In this document: positions 1 to 8,385 of the stretch, piece after piece
Position numbering within the stretch: position 1 is the stretch's first letter
Layout of the letters: each line of letters opens with the position of its first letter
NCBI GenBank assembly: GCA_036502295.1
Contig: DASXYU010000110.1
Span: 1-39,000 of the forward strand
Source of the DNA: DASXYU01 sp036502295
GTDB taxonomy: Bacteria; Actinomycetota; Actinomycetes; Mycobacteriales; Jatrophihabitantaceae
Length of the DNA: 39,000 nt
Reading direction: 5' to 3'
Notes under the pieces: generated by a model
The model's input: the letters and a program-made list of their open reading frames with translations, nothing else
Told to the model about the DNA's origin: nothing
Database searches by the model: none
Made by a program: the position numbers and the translations under genes

Positions 1-1047
1 CTCGATATAGACGTCCACCGGCTCGATGTCGAAGAGCGAGACACGCACGTTACGACGGATGTAATCCGACGGGCGCATCGTGATCGGAAGCGCGCCCTCG
101 GTGTTGCCGAGCGAGAACTTGCGGGAGTGGGAGTTCCAGAAGTCCAGGTTCTGGGCGAGCGGCCCGACCCACTGCCCGAGCACCTCGCACGAACCGAAGC
201 GCAGCCGGGGGTGTCGCTCGAAGACTCCGCCCAGCACCATCGTCGCGAGGAAGTTCTGCACCGGCAGGTGCAGCGTGGAGAGCGTCCACGGGTCCATCTG
301 GAACTCCTCGCCCGCCTTCCAGCCCTGAAACGCCGGAGCGTTACGCCACGCGGTCGTGGTGAGGAATTCGGCATCGGCACCCACGTGTGCCATCAGCGGT
401 ACGTCGCCGGCGGCGAGGACGTCCCACACCCGGTCCAGGTCGGGGTGCGCCGGGGAGAGACCGCCGGGCAGTTCCGCGCTCGGGATCCAGACGGCGCGCA
501 CGCCGTTGTCCACCAGCCGGCGCACCTGCTGGTACAGCTCCTCGACGGTGGGCGCCAGGGCGATGCCGACCAGCCGCAGCCGGTCGGACTCCCGCGCGGT
601 CCGGATGCAGTAGTCGTTGTAGGCGTCGATCAACGCCTTCGCGTAAGCCTTCCGGTCGCCCTGGATGCTCTTGAACATGTCGGGATAGGTGTCGCAGCGG
701 AAGTAGAAGCTCACCGCGTAAAGACCGATGCTGCCCGGAAAGACCATCTGCCGCCGGATGCCGGTGAAGTCGAGGACATCCAGTCGGCGCCGGAGATCGA
801 AAGCCCCAGGAGCTTTGGCGAACTTCGTCGTCCAGACGGTCTCGTCGGTGATCTCGGTGTCGTCGGACTGCATAGGCGCGGCGATCGGCATCCTCGAGCC
901 GGCGAATGCCTCGACGAAGTCATGGGCGACCGAGCCGAACTGCTCCTCCCACATGGCGACGGGCGTGTATTCATGGCTGTCCACGTCCAGGATCTGGCCG
1001 GAGAGGCGATCCAACGCGGGCGGCAGAACGGCGGCGGTGCTGGTCAT
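1..1047 (-). CDS. Amidohydrolase-2 family protein (metal-dependent TIM-barrel hydrolase or decarboxylase), C-terminus cut by window edge
   Basis: The visible 349 codons read as a PF04909-type TIM-barrel protein. The N-terminus has the strand ILDVDSHEYTP, where the family's first metal-ligand motif lies, followed by VWTTKFAKAPGAFD, IRRQMVFPG and, near the visible end, the typical RNVRVSLFDIEPVDVYIE. Family members hydrolyse C-N or C-O bonds or act as non-oxidative decarboxylases (ACMSD type). Which reaction applies here cannot be read from the sequence. The ATG at 1047 overlaps the TGA of the upstream SDR by 4 nt, so this is the fourth gene of a coupled operon with the dioxygenase, TetR and SDR genes. 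The frame stays open to base 1, so the stop and last strands lie outside the window. A catabolic role on a ring or side-chain carboxylate is inferred from context. Confidence 0.85.
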   Translation of the reverse strand, partial: MTSTAAVLPPALDRLSGQILDVDSHEYTPVAMWEEQFGSVAHDFVEAFAGSRMPIAAPMQSDDTEITDETVWTTKFAKAPGAFDLRRRLDVLDFTGIRRQMVFPGSIGLYAVSFYFRCDTYPDMFKSIQGDRKAYAKALIDAYNDYCIRTARESDRLRLVGIALAPTVEELYQQVRRLVDNGVRAVWIPSAELPGGLSPAHPDLDRVWDVLAAGDVPLMAHVGADAEFLTTTAWRNAPAFQGWKAGEEFQMDPWTLSTLHLPVQNFLATMVLGGVFERHPRLRFGSCEVLGQWVGPLAQNLDFWNSHSRKFSLGNTEGALPITMRPSDYIRRNVRVSLFDIEPVDVYIE

Positions 1048-2021
1048 GTCGCGCTCCCTTCGAGTTGCTGGGCAGCCGGGGAGGTCCCGGCGACCACAGA
1101 GACGGGCTCACTCAGCTCGTGGCCGAGTAGACGGGCGGCGAATTCGCCAGACTCGCCGGTGGTGCGGGGGTACTCGACCCCGGACGGATCGAGGACGTCG
1201 GCCAGGCGCGTCCGCAGTGCCTCAGGGGTGAGTTCGCGATCGGTGACCCCGCGCGTCTCGCCCAGTAGGGTGGCAGCGAATCGTCCTCCCCCGGCGACGA
1301 ACAACTCCCCGGTGACCGAACAGTCCTCGTGCAGCAGCACGGCCACCAACGGCGAGACCAGCTCGGGACGCATGGTGTCGAGGAACCAGCTTCTGTATGG
1401 CGACGCGGCGAGGTTCTCGGCCATGCGGGTCGCCCCTGCCGGCGCGATCGCGTTGACACCGATGCCATGCGGCCGGCCCTCGTCGGCGAGGGCCCGGGTG
1501 AGACCGATGAGTGCCGCCTTGGCGGTCGAGTACGCGACGCTGTGCGCCATGCCGTAGTACGCGGTGGAGCTGGTGAGGACGATCCGTCCGAAGCCCTGCG
1601 CGCACATCGCGGGCCAGGCACGGCGCGCGAGTTCGAATCCGGCGCGGGCGTTGACCGCGAGCAGCGTGTCAAGACGGCCGAGTTCGTCCTCGGCGAAGTC
1701 CCGTCCGCCGAGGGTGAAGCCGGCGTTGTGCACGACCCCGTCGACCCGATCGAACGCGGCAAGAGTGGCGTCCACCGCGCCGCGCGCTCCGTCCGGGTCG
1801 GTGAGGTCGGCGAGGTACGCCTGCGCCACGCCACCGGCCGCGCGGATCGCCTGCACCGTCTCTGCAGCCGGGGTCGCGTCGGCGCCCGCGCCGAAAAGGT
1901 CGGTGCCGACGTCGGCAACCATCACCTGTGCTCCCCGGGCAGCGAGCAGCAGCGCGTGCGCCCGACCTATGCCACGTCCGGCGCCCGTGACCAGGACGGC
2001 CCGGCCGTCGAAGCTGATCAC
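1044..2021 (-). CDS. Short-chain dehydrogenase/reductase with C-terminal extension (325 aa)
   Basis: This is an NAD(P)-dependent Rossmann-fold oxidoreductase. The N-terminal nucleotide motif is TGAGRGIGRAHALLLAARG (about residues 12-30), then the NAG-type motif VVHNAGF, and the catalytic YSTAK that follows TSSTAYYGMAHSVA. It is about 60-70 residues longer than a usual 250-aa SDR. The tail (GELFVAGGGRFAATLLG and beyond) resembles the (3R)-hydroxyacyl-CoA dehydrogenase part of multifunctional beta-oxidation enzymes. A role as hydroxyacyl-CoA dehydrogenase is therefore likely but inferred. Its start overlaps the TetR stop by 4 nt (ATGA, 2018-2021), and its own stop overlaps the amidohydrolase start, so the genes are probably translationally coupled. 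Confidence 0.9.
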   Translation of the reverse strand: MISFDGRAVLVTGAGRGIGRAHALLLAARGAQVMVADVGTDLFGAGADATPAAETVQAIRAAGGVAQAYLADLTDPDGARGAVDATLAAFDRVDGVVHNAGFTLGGRDFAEDELGRLDTLLAVNARAGFELARRAWPAMCAQGFGRIVLTSSTAYYGMAHSVAYSTAKAALIGLTRALADEGRPHGIGVNAIAPAGATRMAENLAASPYRSWFLDTMRPELVSPLVAVLLHEDCSVTGELFVAGGGRFAATLLGETRGVTDRELTPEALRTRLADVLDPSGVEYPRTTGESGEFAARLLGHELSEPVSVVAGTSPAAQQLEGSAT

Positions 2022-2650
2022 GCCGCGTCCTCGACGAAGTCGGCGAGCATATGGATGAAGATCATCCGCTCGTTCGCGAAGTCAAGCAGGCCCTCGTTGA
2101 GCCAGCGGCTCACCGCCAGCCCACGCATCGTCGCGAAGAGGATGCGCTGGAACGCCGCGCCGGCGATGACGTCGCCGAAGAGGCGTTGCATCGTGGCCCG
2201 CCAGATCGCCTCGGCGTCCACGTCGAACGCACGCAGTGCCTCCCGGGCCACCTCGGAGGCTTCCGGATCTCGCAGCAGATGCAGGTAGATCTCCAGGTAG
2301 CCGAGGTACTCGGGGCGCCGGAAGTAGTCCCAGACCACGGCGGCGACGGCGTCGACGCGCTGCACCGCGGTGGCATCGATCTCCACGTCAAGTTCGGCGA
2401 GCACCGAGCGCAACCCGGCAGAGGCGTTGTCGACCACGGCAAGCAGCAGCGCGGTGTAGGAGCCGAAGTGGTGCTGAATGACGCCCCAGGTGAAGCCGGA
2501 ACGGCGGACGACTTCGCGCGAGGTGGTGCGGCTGAGCCCGAGCTCCGCAATGGCCTCTGATGCGACGGCGATGATCGCCGACCGCGTCGCGAGGCCCTTC
2601 GCGTAGTTCGCTCGCGCCAGACTGGTGACGTTTCCGGACGCCCGGGTCAC
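2018..2650 (-). CDS. TetR/AcrR family transcriptional regulator
   Basis: This 210-aa protein has a TetR N-terminal helix-turn-helix at about residues 18-65: RSAIIAVASEAIAELGLSR, then TTSREVVRRSGFTWGVIQHH, which is the recognition helix followed by the family's HHF. The rest is an all-helical ligand-binding domain with no recognisable ligand signature. It starts at a GTG (2650) that overlaps the dioxygenase stop by 4 nt. Because it lies inside the operon it probably controls, autoregulation is likely. It is a candidate for the protein that binds the CAAGnnCTTG sites at 3536, 12331 and 17529. That motif is the one known for KstR2 of mycobacteria and rhodococci, but this protein is not an obvious KstR2 by eye. 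The GntR regulator at 17601 is a second candidate. Confidence 0.92.
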   Translation of the reverse strand: MTRASGNVTSLARANYAKGLATRSAIIAVASEAIAELGLSRTTSREVVRRSGFTWGVIQHHFGSYTALLLAVVDNASAGLRSVLAELDVEIDATAVQRVDAVAAVVWDYFRRPEYLGYLEIYLHLLRDPEASEVAREALRAFDVDAEAIWRATMQRLFGDVIAGAAFQRILFATMRGLAVSRWLNEGLLDFANERMIFIHMLADFVEDAA

Positions 2651-3480
2651 TCCGAAAGCCCCTCATACTGCCTCAGCTTGCGCACCTGCCCGGCCGGCAT
2701 GGCATCGCGCCGATGCTGCAGGCCGACGTTGTCCCACGCCACGATGTCGCCCTGCCGCCAGTGGTACGCCAGCCGTGGTGCGTTGACGTCCGTGTGCTCA
2801 CGCAGCCGGGCCAGCAGCTCATCGCTCTCGGCCAGGTCGAAGCCGACGATGCGGCGCGTGAAGTCGTTCGGGTAGAGGGCGACTCGGCCGCTCTGCGGGT
2901 GCGGCGTGAAGACGAGGTGCATCGAGTCGGCCAGTCGCGGCCGCTGCTCCGGGCTCGGCTGGCGCGGGTCGAAGAAGACGCACATCTTGTCGCGGAGCCG
3001 GAACTTCAGCTCGGCGGGCAGCGTCTCGTACGCCACGTACATGTCGCGGAATTCGGTGGGCACGACATCGCCGACGATCTCGACGGCCTCCAGCAAGCTC
3101 ATGATCTTCAGCTGCGGGCGGTGGGACTGGTCGCTGTGCCAGACCAGCTCATTGGCACCCGCGTCCGGGTTGTTGATGTAGTTCTGCTCGTGCTGGCGCG
3201 TCACCACGTTGCGCTGATCGTCGTCGAAGGTGCCGTAGTGGTACGTGCCGTCATAGGTCTGCAGGACGAGCCGCCCGAACTCCGCGAAGAACTCGTCCAA
3301 CTGCTCGTGGGTGGGCGAGGCTTGGCCCCGGAAGATGATCAGCAGCTTGCTGCGTAGCAGGGCGGTGAGCTCGCGGACCGTCTCCGGATCCGGACGTCCC
3401 CAGTGCAATCCCTCGACCACGACCCCGAACGGGCTGTCGAGATAGGTGCGCTTCAGGCGTGCGCGTGCCGGTGCTGACAT
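2647..3480 (-). CDS. TauD/TfdA family Fe(II)/2-oxoglutarate-dependent dioxygenase
   Basis: The 277-aa product matches the TauD/TfdA jelly-roll dioxygenases, which use 2-oxoglutarate and O2 to hydroxylate a substrate, often leading to C-O or C-S cleavage. The proximal iron ligands are in ELVWHSDQSH (His-x-Asp), and the distal His with the 2-oxoglutarate-binding Arg region is in GLQHRRDAMPAGQVRKLRQY at the C-terminus. An open frame continues upstream to 3810, but the ATG at 3480 is preferred: it gives the family's normal N-terminus and has a GGAGGA ribosome site 6-7 nt before it. It is the first gene of the four-gene operon that runs to the left edge. The CAAGCGCTTG operator lies about 55 nt upstream. 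The substrate is unknown. Confidence 0.9.
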   Translation of the reverse strand: MSAPARARLKRTYLDSPFGVVVEGLHWGRPDPETVRELTALLRSKLLIIFRGQASPTHEQLDEFFAEFGRLVLQTYDGTYHYGTFDDDQRNVVTRQHEQNYINNPDAGANELVWHSDQSHRPQLKIMSLLEAVEIVGDVVPTEFRDMYVAYETLPAELKFRLRDKMCVFFDPRQPSPEQRPRLADSMHLVFTPHPQSGRVALYPNDFTRRIVGFDLAESDELLARLREHTDVNAPRLAYHWRQGDIVAWDNVGLQHRRDAMPAGQVRKLRQYEGLSE

Positions 3481-3535
3481 TCGTGTCCTCCGCTCGATGG
3501 CAAGTGGAGAAAGGATGGCACGCGCTATGGATTTA

Positions 3536-3549
3536 GGCAAGCGCTTGCT
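3536..3549. promoter_or_regulatory. CAAGnnCTTG operator upstream of the dioxygenase operon
   Basis: GGCAAGCGCTTGCT contains the 12-bp perfect palindrome GCAAGCGCTTGC (3537-3548). It lies between the end of the crotonase gene and the start of the dioxygenase gene, 55-70 nt upstream of the latter. On the minus strand it overlaps a possible -35 (TTGCCT). It shares the CAAG-nn-CTTG core with sites at 12331 and 17529. The known KstR2 consensus AnCAAGnnCTTGnT is matched except at one outer base. Confidence 0.6.
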
Positions 3550-3559
3550 TGGTGCGGCG

Positions 3560-4351
3560 TCACCCGTCCGGCTTCGAGTACGGAGCCCAGACCGGTCGAC
3601 GGCGCTCATGCAGGGCGGCGATCCCCTCCGCCGCGTCGGGGTGGGTCCGAAAGTGCGTCGCGCCGGCCTCTGCCTCGACGAGGGCATCGCCGAGCGGTAG
3701 CTCCAGCGCCGCCCAGATGGCGCGCTTGGCTTCACGCATCGCGGCCGGCGAGTTCGCGGCGAGTGACCGGGCCACCTCCAGCGCACGGTGGAGTAAGGAC
3801 TCCGGTGCAACGACTTCGCTCACCAGTCCCGCGGCGAGCGCCGAGGGCGCGTCCAGCACTTCGGCCCGTCCGGCGAGCGTCATGCGCAGCACGCGCTTGA
3901 AGTCGGCCGTGCGGCCGAGGACGACCGCCCCCATGGTGGCGGCGATACCGATGCTCACCCCGGGATTGTCGAAGCTCGCATTCTGCGAGGCGAGGACGAT
4001 GTCACCGTCCGCGACGAGCATCAGACCGCCACCGGTGCAGTGGCCGTTCACCGCGACGATCACCGGCTTGCCGACTGCCTGGTCACGCGAGGTGATGCGC
4101 ACCGGCAGCGGCTCGGCGTCACCGGTGGTGATGGCGATGATCGCCGGGTCGCGGATATCGACCCCGGAACAGAAGTTGCGCTCACCGGACGCGGTGAGAA
4201 CGACGGCGATCACTGCGTCGTCCGCCTCGGCGCGCCGCCACGCGTCGGGCAGTTCGCGGGTGAGCGCCGAGTGGTCGAGCGAGTTTCCCCGCTCCGGCCG
4301 ATCGATCGTGATCACCGCGACGCAATCGGTCGCCTCGTAGGTGATCGGCAC
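3560..4351 (-). CDS. Enoyl-CoA hydratase/isomerase (crotonase) family protein lacking the usual catalytic glutamates
   Basis: This crotonase-fold protein is about 263 aa. The oxyanion-hole segments are visible: SGERNFCSGVDI (first backbone NH) and VNGHCTGGGLMLVADGDIVL (second). In true hydratases the residue after GGGx is Glu (E144 in rat) and a second Glu follows in the QPE segment (E164). Here these positions read GGGLM and DNPG, so both catalytic Glu residues are missing. The protein may be an isomerase, hydrolase, dehalogenase or C-C bond enzyme of the superfamily rather than a hydratase. An in-frame GTG at 4366 is possible, but the GGAGG falls just downstream of it and 4 nt before the GTG at 4351, which is therefore preferred. 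It diverges from the ligase at 4415. Confidence 0.85.
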   Translation of the reverse strand: MPITYEATDCVAVITIDRPERGNSLDHSALTRELPDAWRRAEADDAVIAVVLTASGERNFCSGVDIRDPAIIAITTGDAEPLPVRITSRDQAVGKPVIVAVNGHCTGGGLMLVADGDIVLASQNASFDNPGVSIGIAATMGAVVLGRTADFKRVLRMTLAGRAEVLDAPSALAAGLVSEVVAPESLLHRALEVARSLAANSPAAMREAKRAIWAALELPLGDALVEAEAGATHFRTHPDAAEGIAALHERRRPVWAPYSKPDG

Positions 4352-4368
4352 CGCGCCTCCGTTCACTG

Positions 4369-4383
4369 GATAGCGCTGCTATC
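4369..4383. promoter_or_regulatory. Inverted repeat GATAGC-GCT-GCTATC in the divergent crotonase/ligase promoter
   Basis: A perfect 6+3+6 inverted repeat lies in the short gap between two divergent genes. A -10-like TACAAT reads leftward at 4394-4389, placing the crotonase transcription start at about 4382, within the repeat. Binding here could control both directions. No other copy of this exact repeat was seen in the window. Confidence 0.45.
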
Positions 4384-4414
4384 TAATCATTGTATTCATG
4401 ACACGTGAAGGCGC

Positions 4415-5953
4415 ATGATGCGCGGCATGGCAGAGCTGGTCATGACCGCGGACTACGCCAATCTCGGCGATCTGCTCGTCGCCGTCGCGGAGCGGTATCC
4501 GGAGAACGAAGCCTTCGTCGACGGCCAGCAGCGGCTGAGCTTCGGCGACTGGCATACGAAAGCATCCTCGCTCGCCGCGGCCCTGACCGAACGTGGCATC
4601 AGCAAGGGCGACGTGGTGGTGCTGACGTTGCCGACTGGGCTGGACTACGCCATTGCGTACTGCGCAGTGCTACTGCTGGGCGGCATCGTCACCGGCGTCA
4701 ACCCGCGGCTCGGCCCCGGCGAGATCGCCGGAATCCTCGAGCAGTCCGCGGCCGCGGCGGTGATCGAGCCCGCCCCGGCGGATCGCCGCATTCCCGACGG
4801 CTTCGCGGGACTGCGGATCACCGACGAGGAGGTTCGCGCCGGCTACGCGCATACGCCGCTCACGTCGCGACCCTCGGTGACCGCCGGGGACCCCGCCGTG
4901 ATCGTCTGGACGAGCGGCACCACCGGGGCCCCGAAGGGGGCCTGGTTCGACCACGCGGCGCTCGCCGCCGGTGCCCGCGTCTCGGGGCTTCTCTCAGCAC
5001 CCTTCGACCGCCGGCTGATGCCGACACCGTTCGCGCACGCGGGCTTCATGACCCGGGTCTGGGACCAGCTCGCGTTCGTGATGACAACGATCCTCACCCC
5101 AACTCCGTGGAGCGCCCCGGCGATGCTCGCCGCACTGGTGCAGGAGCACGTCACGGTGGGCCAGGGGGTGCCGACGCAGTGGGAGAAGCTCCTCGTCCTG
5201 CTGCACGAGACCGGCACCATGCTGCCGGATCTGCGCATCGTCGGCACCGGGGCCGCGAAGGTATCGGCCGAGCTCGTGCATGACCTGAGCAAGTATCTCG
5301 GCGTTCCGGTGCTCGCCCGGTACGCATGTACGGAGGCGCCTTCCATCACCGGGACCCGCGTTGACGACCCGCCCGAGGTGCTCGAGCAGACCGTGGGGCG
5401 AGCCCAAAACGGCATCCGGGTCCGCATCCTCAACGAGAGCCTTGAGCCGCTGCCGCTGGGCGAGGTCGGACGAGTGGCGATCGCGTCGCCGTTCCAGATG
5501 CGTGGCTATTGGCGCGCACCGGAGCTCACCGCGGCCGCCTTCACCCCGGACGGATGGCTCGTCAGCAGCGACCTCGGCACGCTCGACGCGGACGGCAACC
5601 TCACGTTGGTGGGGCGTACCTCGGAGGTCTACATCCGTGGCGGGTACAACGTTTATCCACTGGAGGTGGAGAACGTCCTCACCGCCCACCCCGACGTCGC
5701 CGGTGCCGCCGTGGTGGGCACGCCCGCGGCGGTGATCGGTGAGATCGGCGTGGCCTTCGTCGTACCTGCTGCGGGCCGGGAGCCGACGCTGGAGGTACTG
5801 CGAGCCTGGTGTGCCGAGCACATCGCGGACTACAAGGCCCCTGACCGGTTGGAGATCGTGGCGGAGCTGCCGCTCACCTCGATGATGAAGATAGATAAGC
5901 TCAGCCTGCGTCGCCGGGCGGCCTCCGCAGGCCCTCAGTCGAAGCGCAGATAG
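4415..5953 (+). CDS. AMP-dependent acyl-CoA synthetase/ligase (first of three)
   Basis: This 512-aa ANL-superfamily enzyme activates a carboxylic acid to its acyl-CoA through an acyl-adenylate. The P-loop-like motif VWTSGTTGAPKG is at about residues 164-175, the A5 region reads YACTEAPS, the A7 motif is GWLVSSDLG (about 381), the hinge segment is VYIRGGYNVYPLEVEN, and the C-terminal catalytic Lys is in MMKIDKLSLR. The start could be ATG 4415 or the adjacent ATG 4418, which has GAAGG at better spacing. The 3' end overlaps the convergent thioesterase gene by 19 nt. Substrate specificity cannot be read from the motifs. Neighbours suggest the entry step of a CoA-dependent degradation pathway. Confidence 0.92.
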   Translation: MMRGMAELVMTADYANLGDLLVAVAERYPENEAFVDGQQRLSFGDWHTKASSLAAALTERGISKGDVVVLTLPTGLDYAIAYCAVLLLGGIVTGVNPRLGPGEIAGILEQSAAAAVIEPAPADRRIPDGFAGLRITDEEVRAGYAHTPLTSRPSVTAGDPAVIVWTSGTTGAPKGAWFDHAALAAGARVSGLLSAPFDRRLMPTPFAHAGFMTRVWDQLAFVMTTILTPTPWSAPAMLAALVQEHVTVGQGVPTQWEKLLVLLHETGTMLPDLRIVGTGAAKVSAELVHDLSKYLGVPVLARYACTEAPSITGTRVDDPPEVLEQTVGRAQNGIRVRILNESLEPLPLGEVGRVAIASPFQMRGYWRAPELTAAAFTPDGWLVSSDLGTLDADGNLTLVGRTSEVYIRGGYNVYPLEVENVLTAHPDVAGAAVVGTPAAVIGEIGVAFVVPAAGREPTLEVLRAWCAEHIADYKAPDRLEIVAELPLTSMMKIDKLSLRRRAASAGPQSKRR

Positions 5954-6759
5954 GCCGTCTGGTCGGCGACGGCGAGCAGCGTGCCGTCGCTTCCCCATTG
6001 CCGCACGCGGCCGATGCAGAACTGGCCGTCCTGGGCGGCGAGTTCCACCTCCAGCAGCACCCATTCGTCCACCGGCGACCCGGTGAGACGCACGGTCGAG
6101 GAGACGGAGGTGGCGTACCGCACCCCCCCGATGCTTCGCACGATGAGGTACGGGACGTGGTCGGAGAGGACGGCGAGCGCCGCGGACGGGTCGACGTCGC
6201 AGCGCACCCGCGCCCAGAGGAGGACCTGCCCGCCACGATCGTCCTCGGGCGATGGCTCCGGCGAGGCAAGCCGCACGTCGAGGGTGTCGTTCGCGGTGCC
6301 GGCGCCGCGGTAGCGAAACGTCCGCCCGGGGCAGGCATCCGGATCGGGTACCTCCGGTGCGGGCGACCAGGCGCGTGCCTGGGGGACGAAGCCGTCCCCT
6401 GCGACGATGCGGGCGGTGAAGGCGGCCTGGTCCGCTCGGTCGCCACAACCGAGCGTCACAGCGCAGTGCGACACGCGCGAGCCTGCGCGCAGCACTCTCA
6501 CGGTCACGCTCAGCTCGTCTCCGGCGCGGATCGGGGCGAGGAACTCACACGTCAGCGAACGCACGTGACGTCCGGACCAGCGGCGGCCCACCTCCGCTGC
6601 CAGTGCCATCGCCCAGCCCCCGAAGAGCAATCCACCCTCTGCACAGAGCAGCGGTGGTACCGCGACGGTCAACGGTTGATCTGCGAGAACCTCGCCGGGC
6701 AGATCCCAGGCGGGAAGCAGCAGCTGCGAGTTCGCGTCGCCGCGATAGCTGTTCTCCAC
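5935..6759 (-). CDS. Acyl-CoA thioesterase-like double-hotdog protein (TesB type)
   Basis: The 274-aa product has two hotdog-like halves. The first contains AEGGLLFGGWAMALAAEVG and RHVRSLTCEFLAPIRAGD, the layout of acyl-CoA thioesterase II-like domains (a central helix, then a strand leading into the F-L-x-P-I turn). The second half carries IVRSIGGVRYATSVSSTVRL and EWVLLEVELAAQDGQFCIGR. Such proteins hydrolyse acyl-CoA thioesters or act as hydratase-like hotdogs; hydrolysis is the more likely role. The GTG at 6759 is the assumed start; no strong ribosome site is visible. A -10-like TACAAT reads leftward at 6780-6775, so the leader would be very short. It diverges from the second ligase and converges on the first. 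Confidence 0.78.
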   Translation of the reverse strand: MENSYRGDANSQLLLPAWDLPGEVLADQPLTVAVPPLLCAEGGLLFGGWAMALAAEVGRRWSGRHVRSLTCEFLAPIRAGDELSVTVRVLRAGSRVSHCAVTLGCGDRADQAAFTARIVAGDGFVPQARAWSPAPEVPDPDACPGRTFRYRGAGTANDTLDVRLASPEPSPEDDRGGQVLLWARVRCDVDPSAALAVLSDHVPYLIVRSIGGVRYATSVSSTVRLTGSPVDEWVLLEVELAAQDGQFCIGRVRQWGSDGTLLAVADQTAYLRFD

Positions 6760-6774
6760 CCAACTAGCATAAAG

Positions 6775-6783
6775 ATTGTATTT
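6775..6783. promoter_or_regulatory. Divergent promoter core between thioesterase and second ligase
   Basis: The AT-rich segment ATTGTATTTT gives TACAAT (leftward -10) and TATTTT (rightward -10) within a few bases. The same AATACAAT box is found at 4389-4396 in the crotonase/ligase promoter, so both divergent pairs share a core element. No clear -35 was seen. Confidence 0.35.
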
Positions 6784-6822
6784 TAGCCGGGCGAAGACGG
6801 ATCGACCATGGAAGGAATCTCA

Positions 6823-8385
6823 GTGACCTCGCCGGAACCCGAGACGATCGCGCGCACGTTGGACGCTGCCGCAAAGGAATGCCCCGAACGGACCTACCTG
6901 CACTACGAGGGACGCACGCTCAGCTACGCGCAACTCCACGCCGAGGTGACGGCCTGCGCCGCCGGGCTGATTGCGCTCGGCATCCGCCCGGGTGAGCGTG
7001 TCGCGGTCTGGGCTGCCAACACGCTCGGTGCGGCGGTGGCGCTGCTCGCGCTGCCGGTGGCCGGCGCCCAGATCGTCCCGCTGAACACGCGCTATCAGTT
7101 CCGCGAGGCGGAGCAGATCGTCACGAGCGCGGGATGCAGCGTGGTCCTGGCGCCGACCGAGTTCCTCGGACGCGCCCTCGCCCTGGAGGCACGCGACATC
7201 TCCGGCATCGAGACCGTGGTGGCGTTGGTCGAGGACGGCGTCGCGCTGCCGCTCTTCGACGGTGAGAAGGCCGAGAACGCATACGCAGAGCTGCAACGGC
7301 GCATCGCTACCCAGGACGGGCAGGACGTGGCGCTGATCCAATTCACCTCGGGCACCACCGGACGCCCGAAAGGCGCGATGCTGCGGCAGGGTCCGATGCT
7401 GGCCACGGCCCGCACCTGGACCCGCAATGCCGGGCTGGGTGCCGGCGACATCTTTCCGATCGGCTACCCCATGGCACACATCGGCGGCTTCAAGACGGGG
7501 CTGCTGACCACGCTCGTCTCGCGTGCCACCGCTGTGCTCTTCCCGGTCGTGGACACCGACTCGCTCATCGCTGCGCTCAGCGACTTCTCCCCCGCCGTGA
7601 TCAGTGCCCCTCCCCCCGTGCTGCGCACCATTCTCGACGCCGTCCGCGACGGCGCGCTGCCGGAGAGCACCGCCGTCCGCACCGTGGTCACCGGCTCGGC
7701 GATCGTGCCACCGGCGCTGATTCGCGACCTGCGCGAGCACCTGCACGTCGCGGACGTGATCAACGCCTACGGCCTCACCGAGGCCACCGGCGTCTGCACG
7801 ATGACGCGACGCGGCGATCCGGTGGAGCTGGTCTGCGAGACGATCGGCCGGCCGATCGAGGGCGTCGAGGTGCGGCTGGTCGGAGCATCCGAGGGTGGCG
7901 GACACGACGAAGTCGAACTCGAGGTGCGTGGCCCCAACCTGATGGTCGGCTACTTGGATGATCCGGACGCCACCGCCGAAGCGATGCACGACGGGTGGCT
8001 GCGCACCGGGGACCTCGGGTGGATCGGCGAGGACGGCTACGTCCGAATCGTCGGCCGCGCGAAGGACATGGTGATCGTCGGCGGCTTCAACGTGTATCCG
8101 GCGGAGGTCGAGCAGATGCTCACGACGCATCCGGCGGTGGCTGAAGCGGCGGCGGTGGGCGTACCGGACGAGCGCCTCGGCGAAGTTGTCGTCGTGTTCC
8201 TGGTGGCGGCGGGCGGCGGCTCTGTGACCGACGAGGAGCTCACCACGTGGTGCCGCCGGACATTGGCAAACTTCAAGGTGCCGCGGCGGTTCTGGTGGGT
8301 GGACGAGTTGCCCCGCGCCGCTGCGGACAAGGTCGCGAAGGTCGAACTGCGCAACCGCGCGCTCGCCGAACTGGCGCGTGCATGA
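6823..8385 (+). CDS. AMP-dependent acyl-CoA synthetase/ligase (second of three, FadD-like)
   Basis: This is a 520-aa acid:CoA ligase. Motifs: IQFTSGTTGRPKGAML (about residue 172 on), NAYGLTEATGVCTM (A5), DGWLRTGDLGWI (A7), KDMVIVGGFNVYPAEVEQ (hinge and A8) and, at the end, RAAADKVAKVELRN with the catalytic Lys. An ATG at 6808 is in frame, but GGAAGGA lies 6-7 nt before the GTG at 6823, which is preferred. The downstream alpha/beta hydrolase starts at 8382 inside this gene's stop (ATGA), so the two are coupled. It is not closely similar by eye to the ligases at 4415 or 10629, which suggests separate substrates or pathway steps. Confidence 0.92.
   Translation: MTSPEPETIARTLDAAAKECPERTYLHYEGRTLSYAQLHAEVTACAAGLIALGIRPGERVAVWAANTLGAAVALLALPVAGAQIVPLNTRYQFREAEQIVTSAGCSVVLAPTEFLGRALALEARDISGIETVVALVEDGVALPLFDGEKAENAYAELQRRIATQDGQDVALIQFTSGTTGRPKGAMLRQGPMLATARTWTRNAGLGAGDIFPIGYPMAHIGGFKTGLLTTLVSRATAVLFPVVDTDSLIAALSDFSPAVISAPPPVLRTILDAVRDGALPESTAVRTVVTGSAIVPPALIRDLREHLHVADVINAYGLTEATGVCTMTRRGDPVELVCETIGRPIEGVEVRLVGASEGGGHDEVELEVRGPNLMVGYLDDPDATAEAMHDGWLRTGDLGWIGEDGYVRIVGRAKDMVIVGGFNVYPAEVEQMLTTHPAVAEAAAVGVPDERLGEVVVVFLVAAGGGSVTDEELTTWCRRTLANFKVPRRFWWVDELPRAAADKVAKVELRNRALAELARA

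Noticed and set aside
127..2288. Long plus-strand open frames of 476 and 319 codons
   Set aside because: They lie opposite the amidohydrolase, SDR and TetR genes, which have clear motifs and coupled overlaps.
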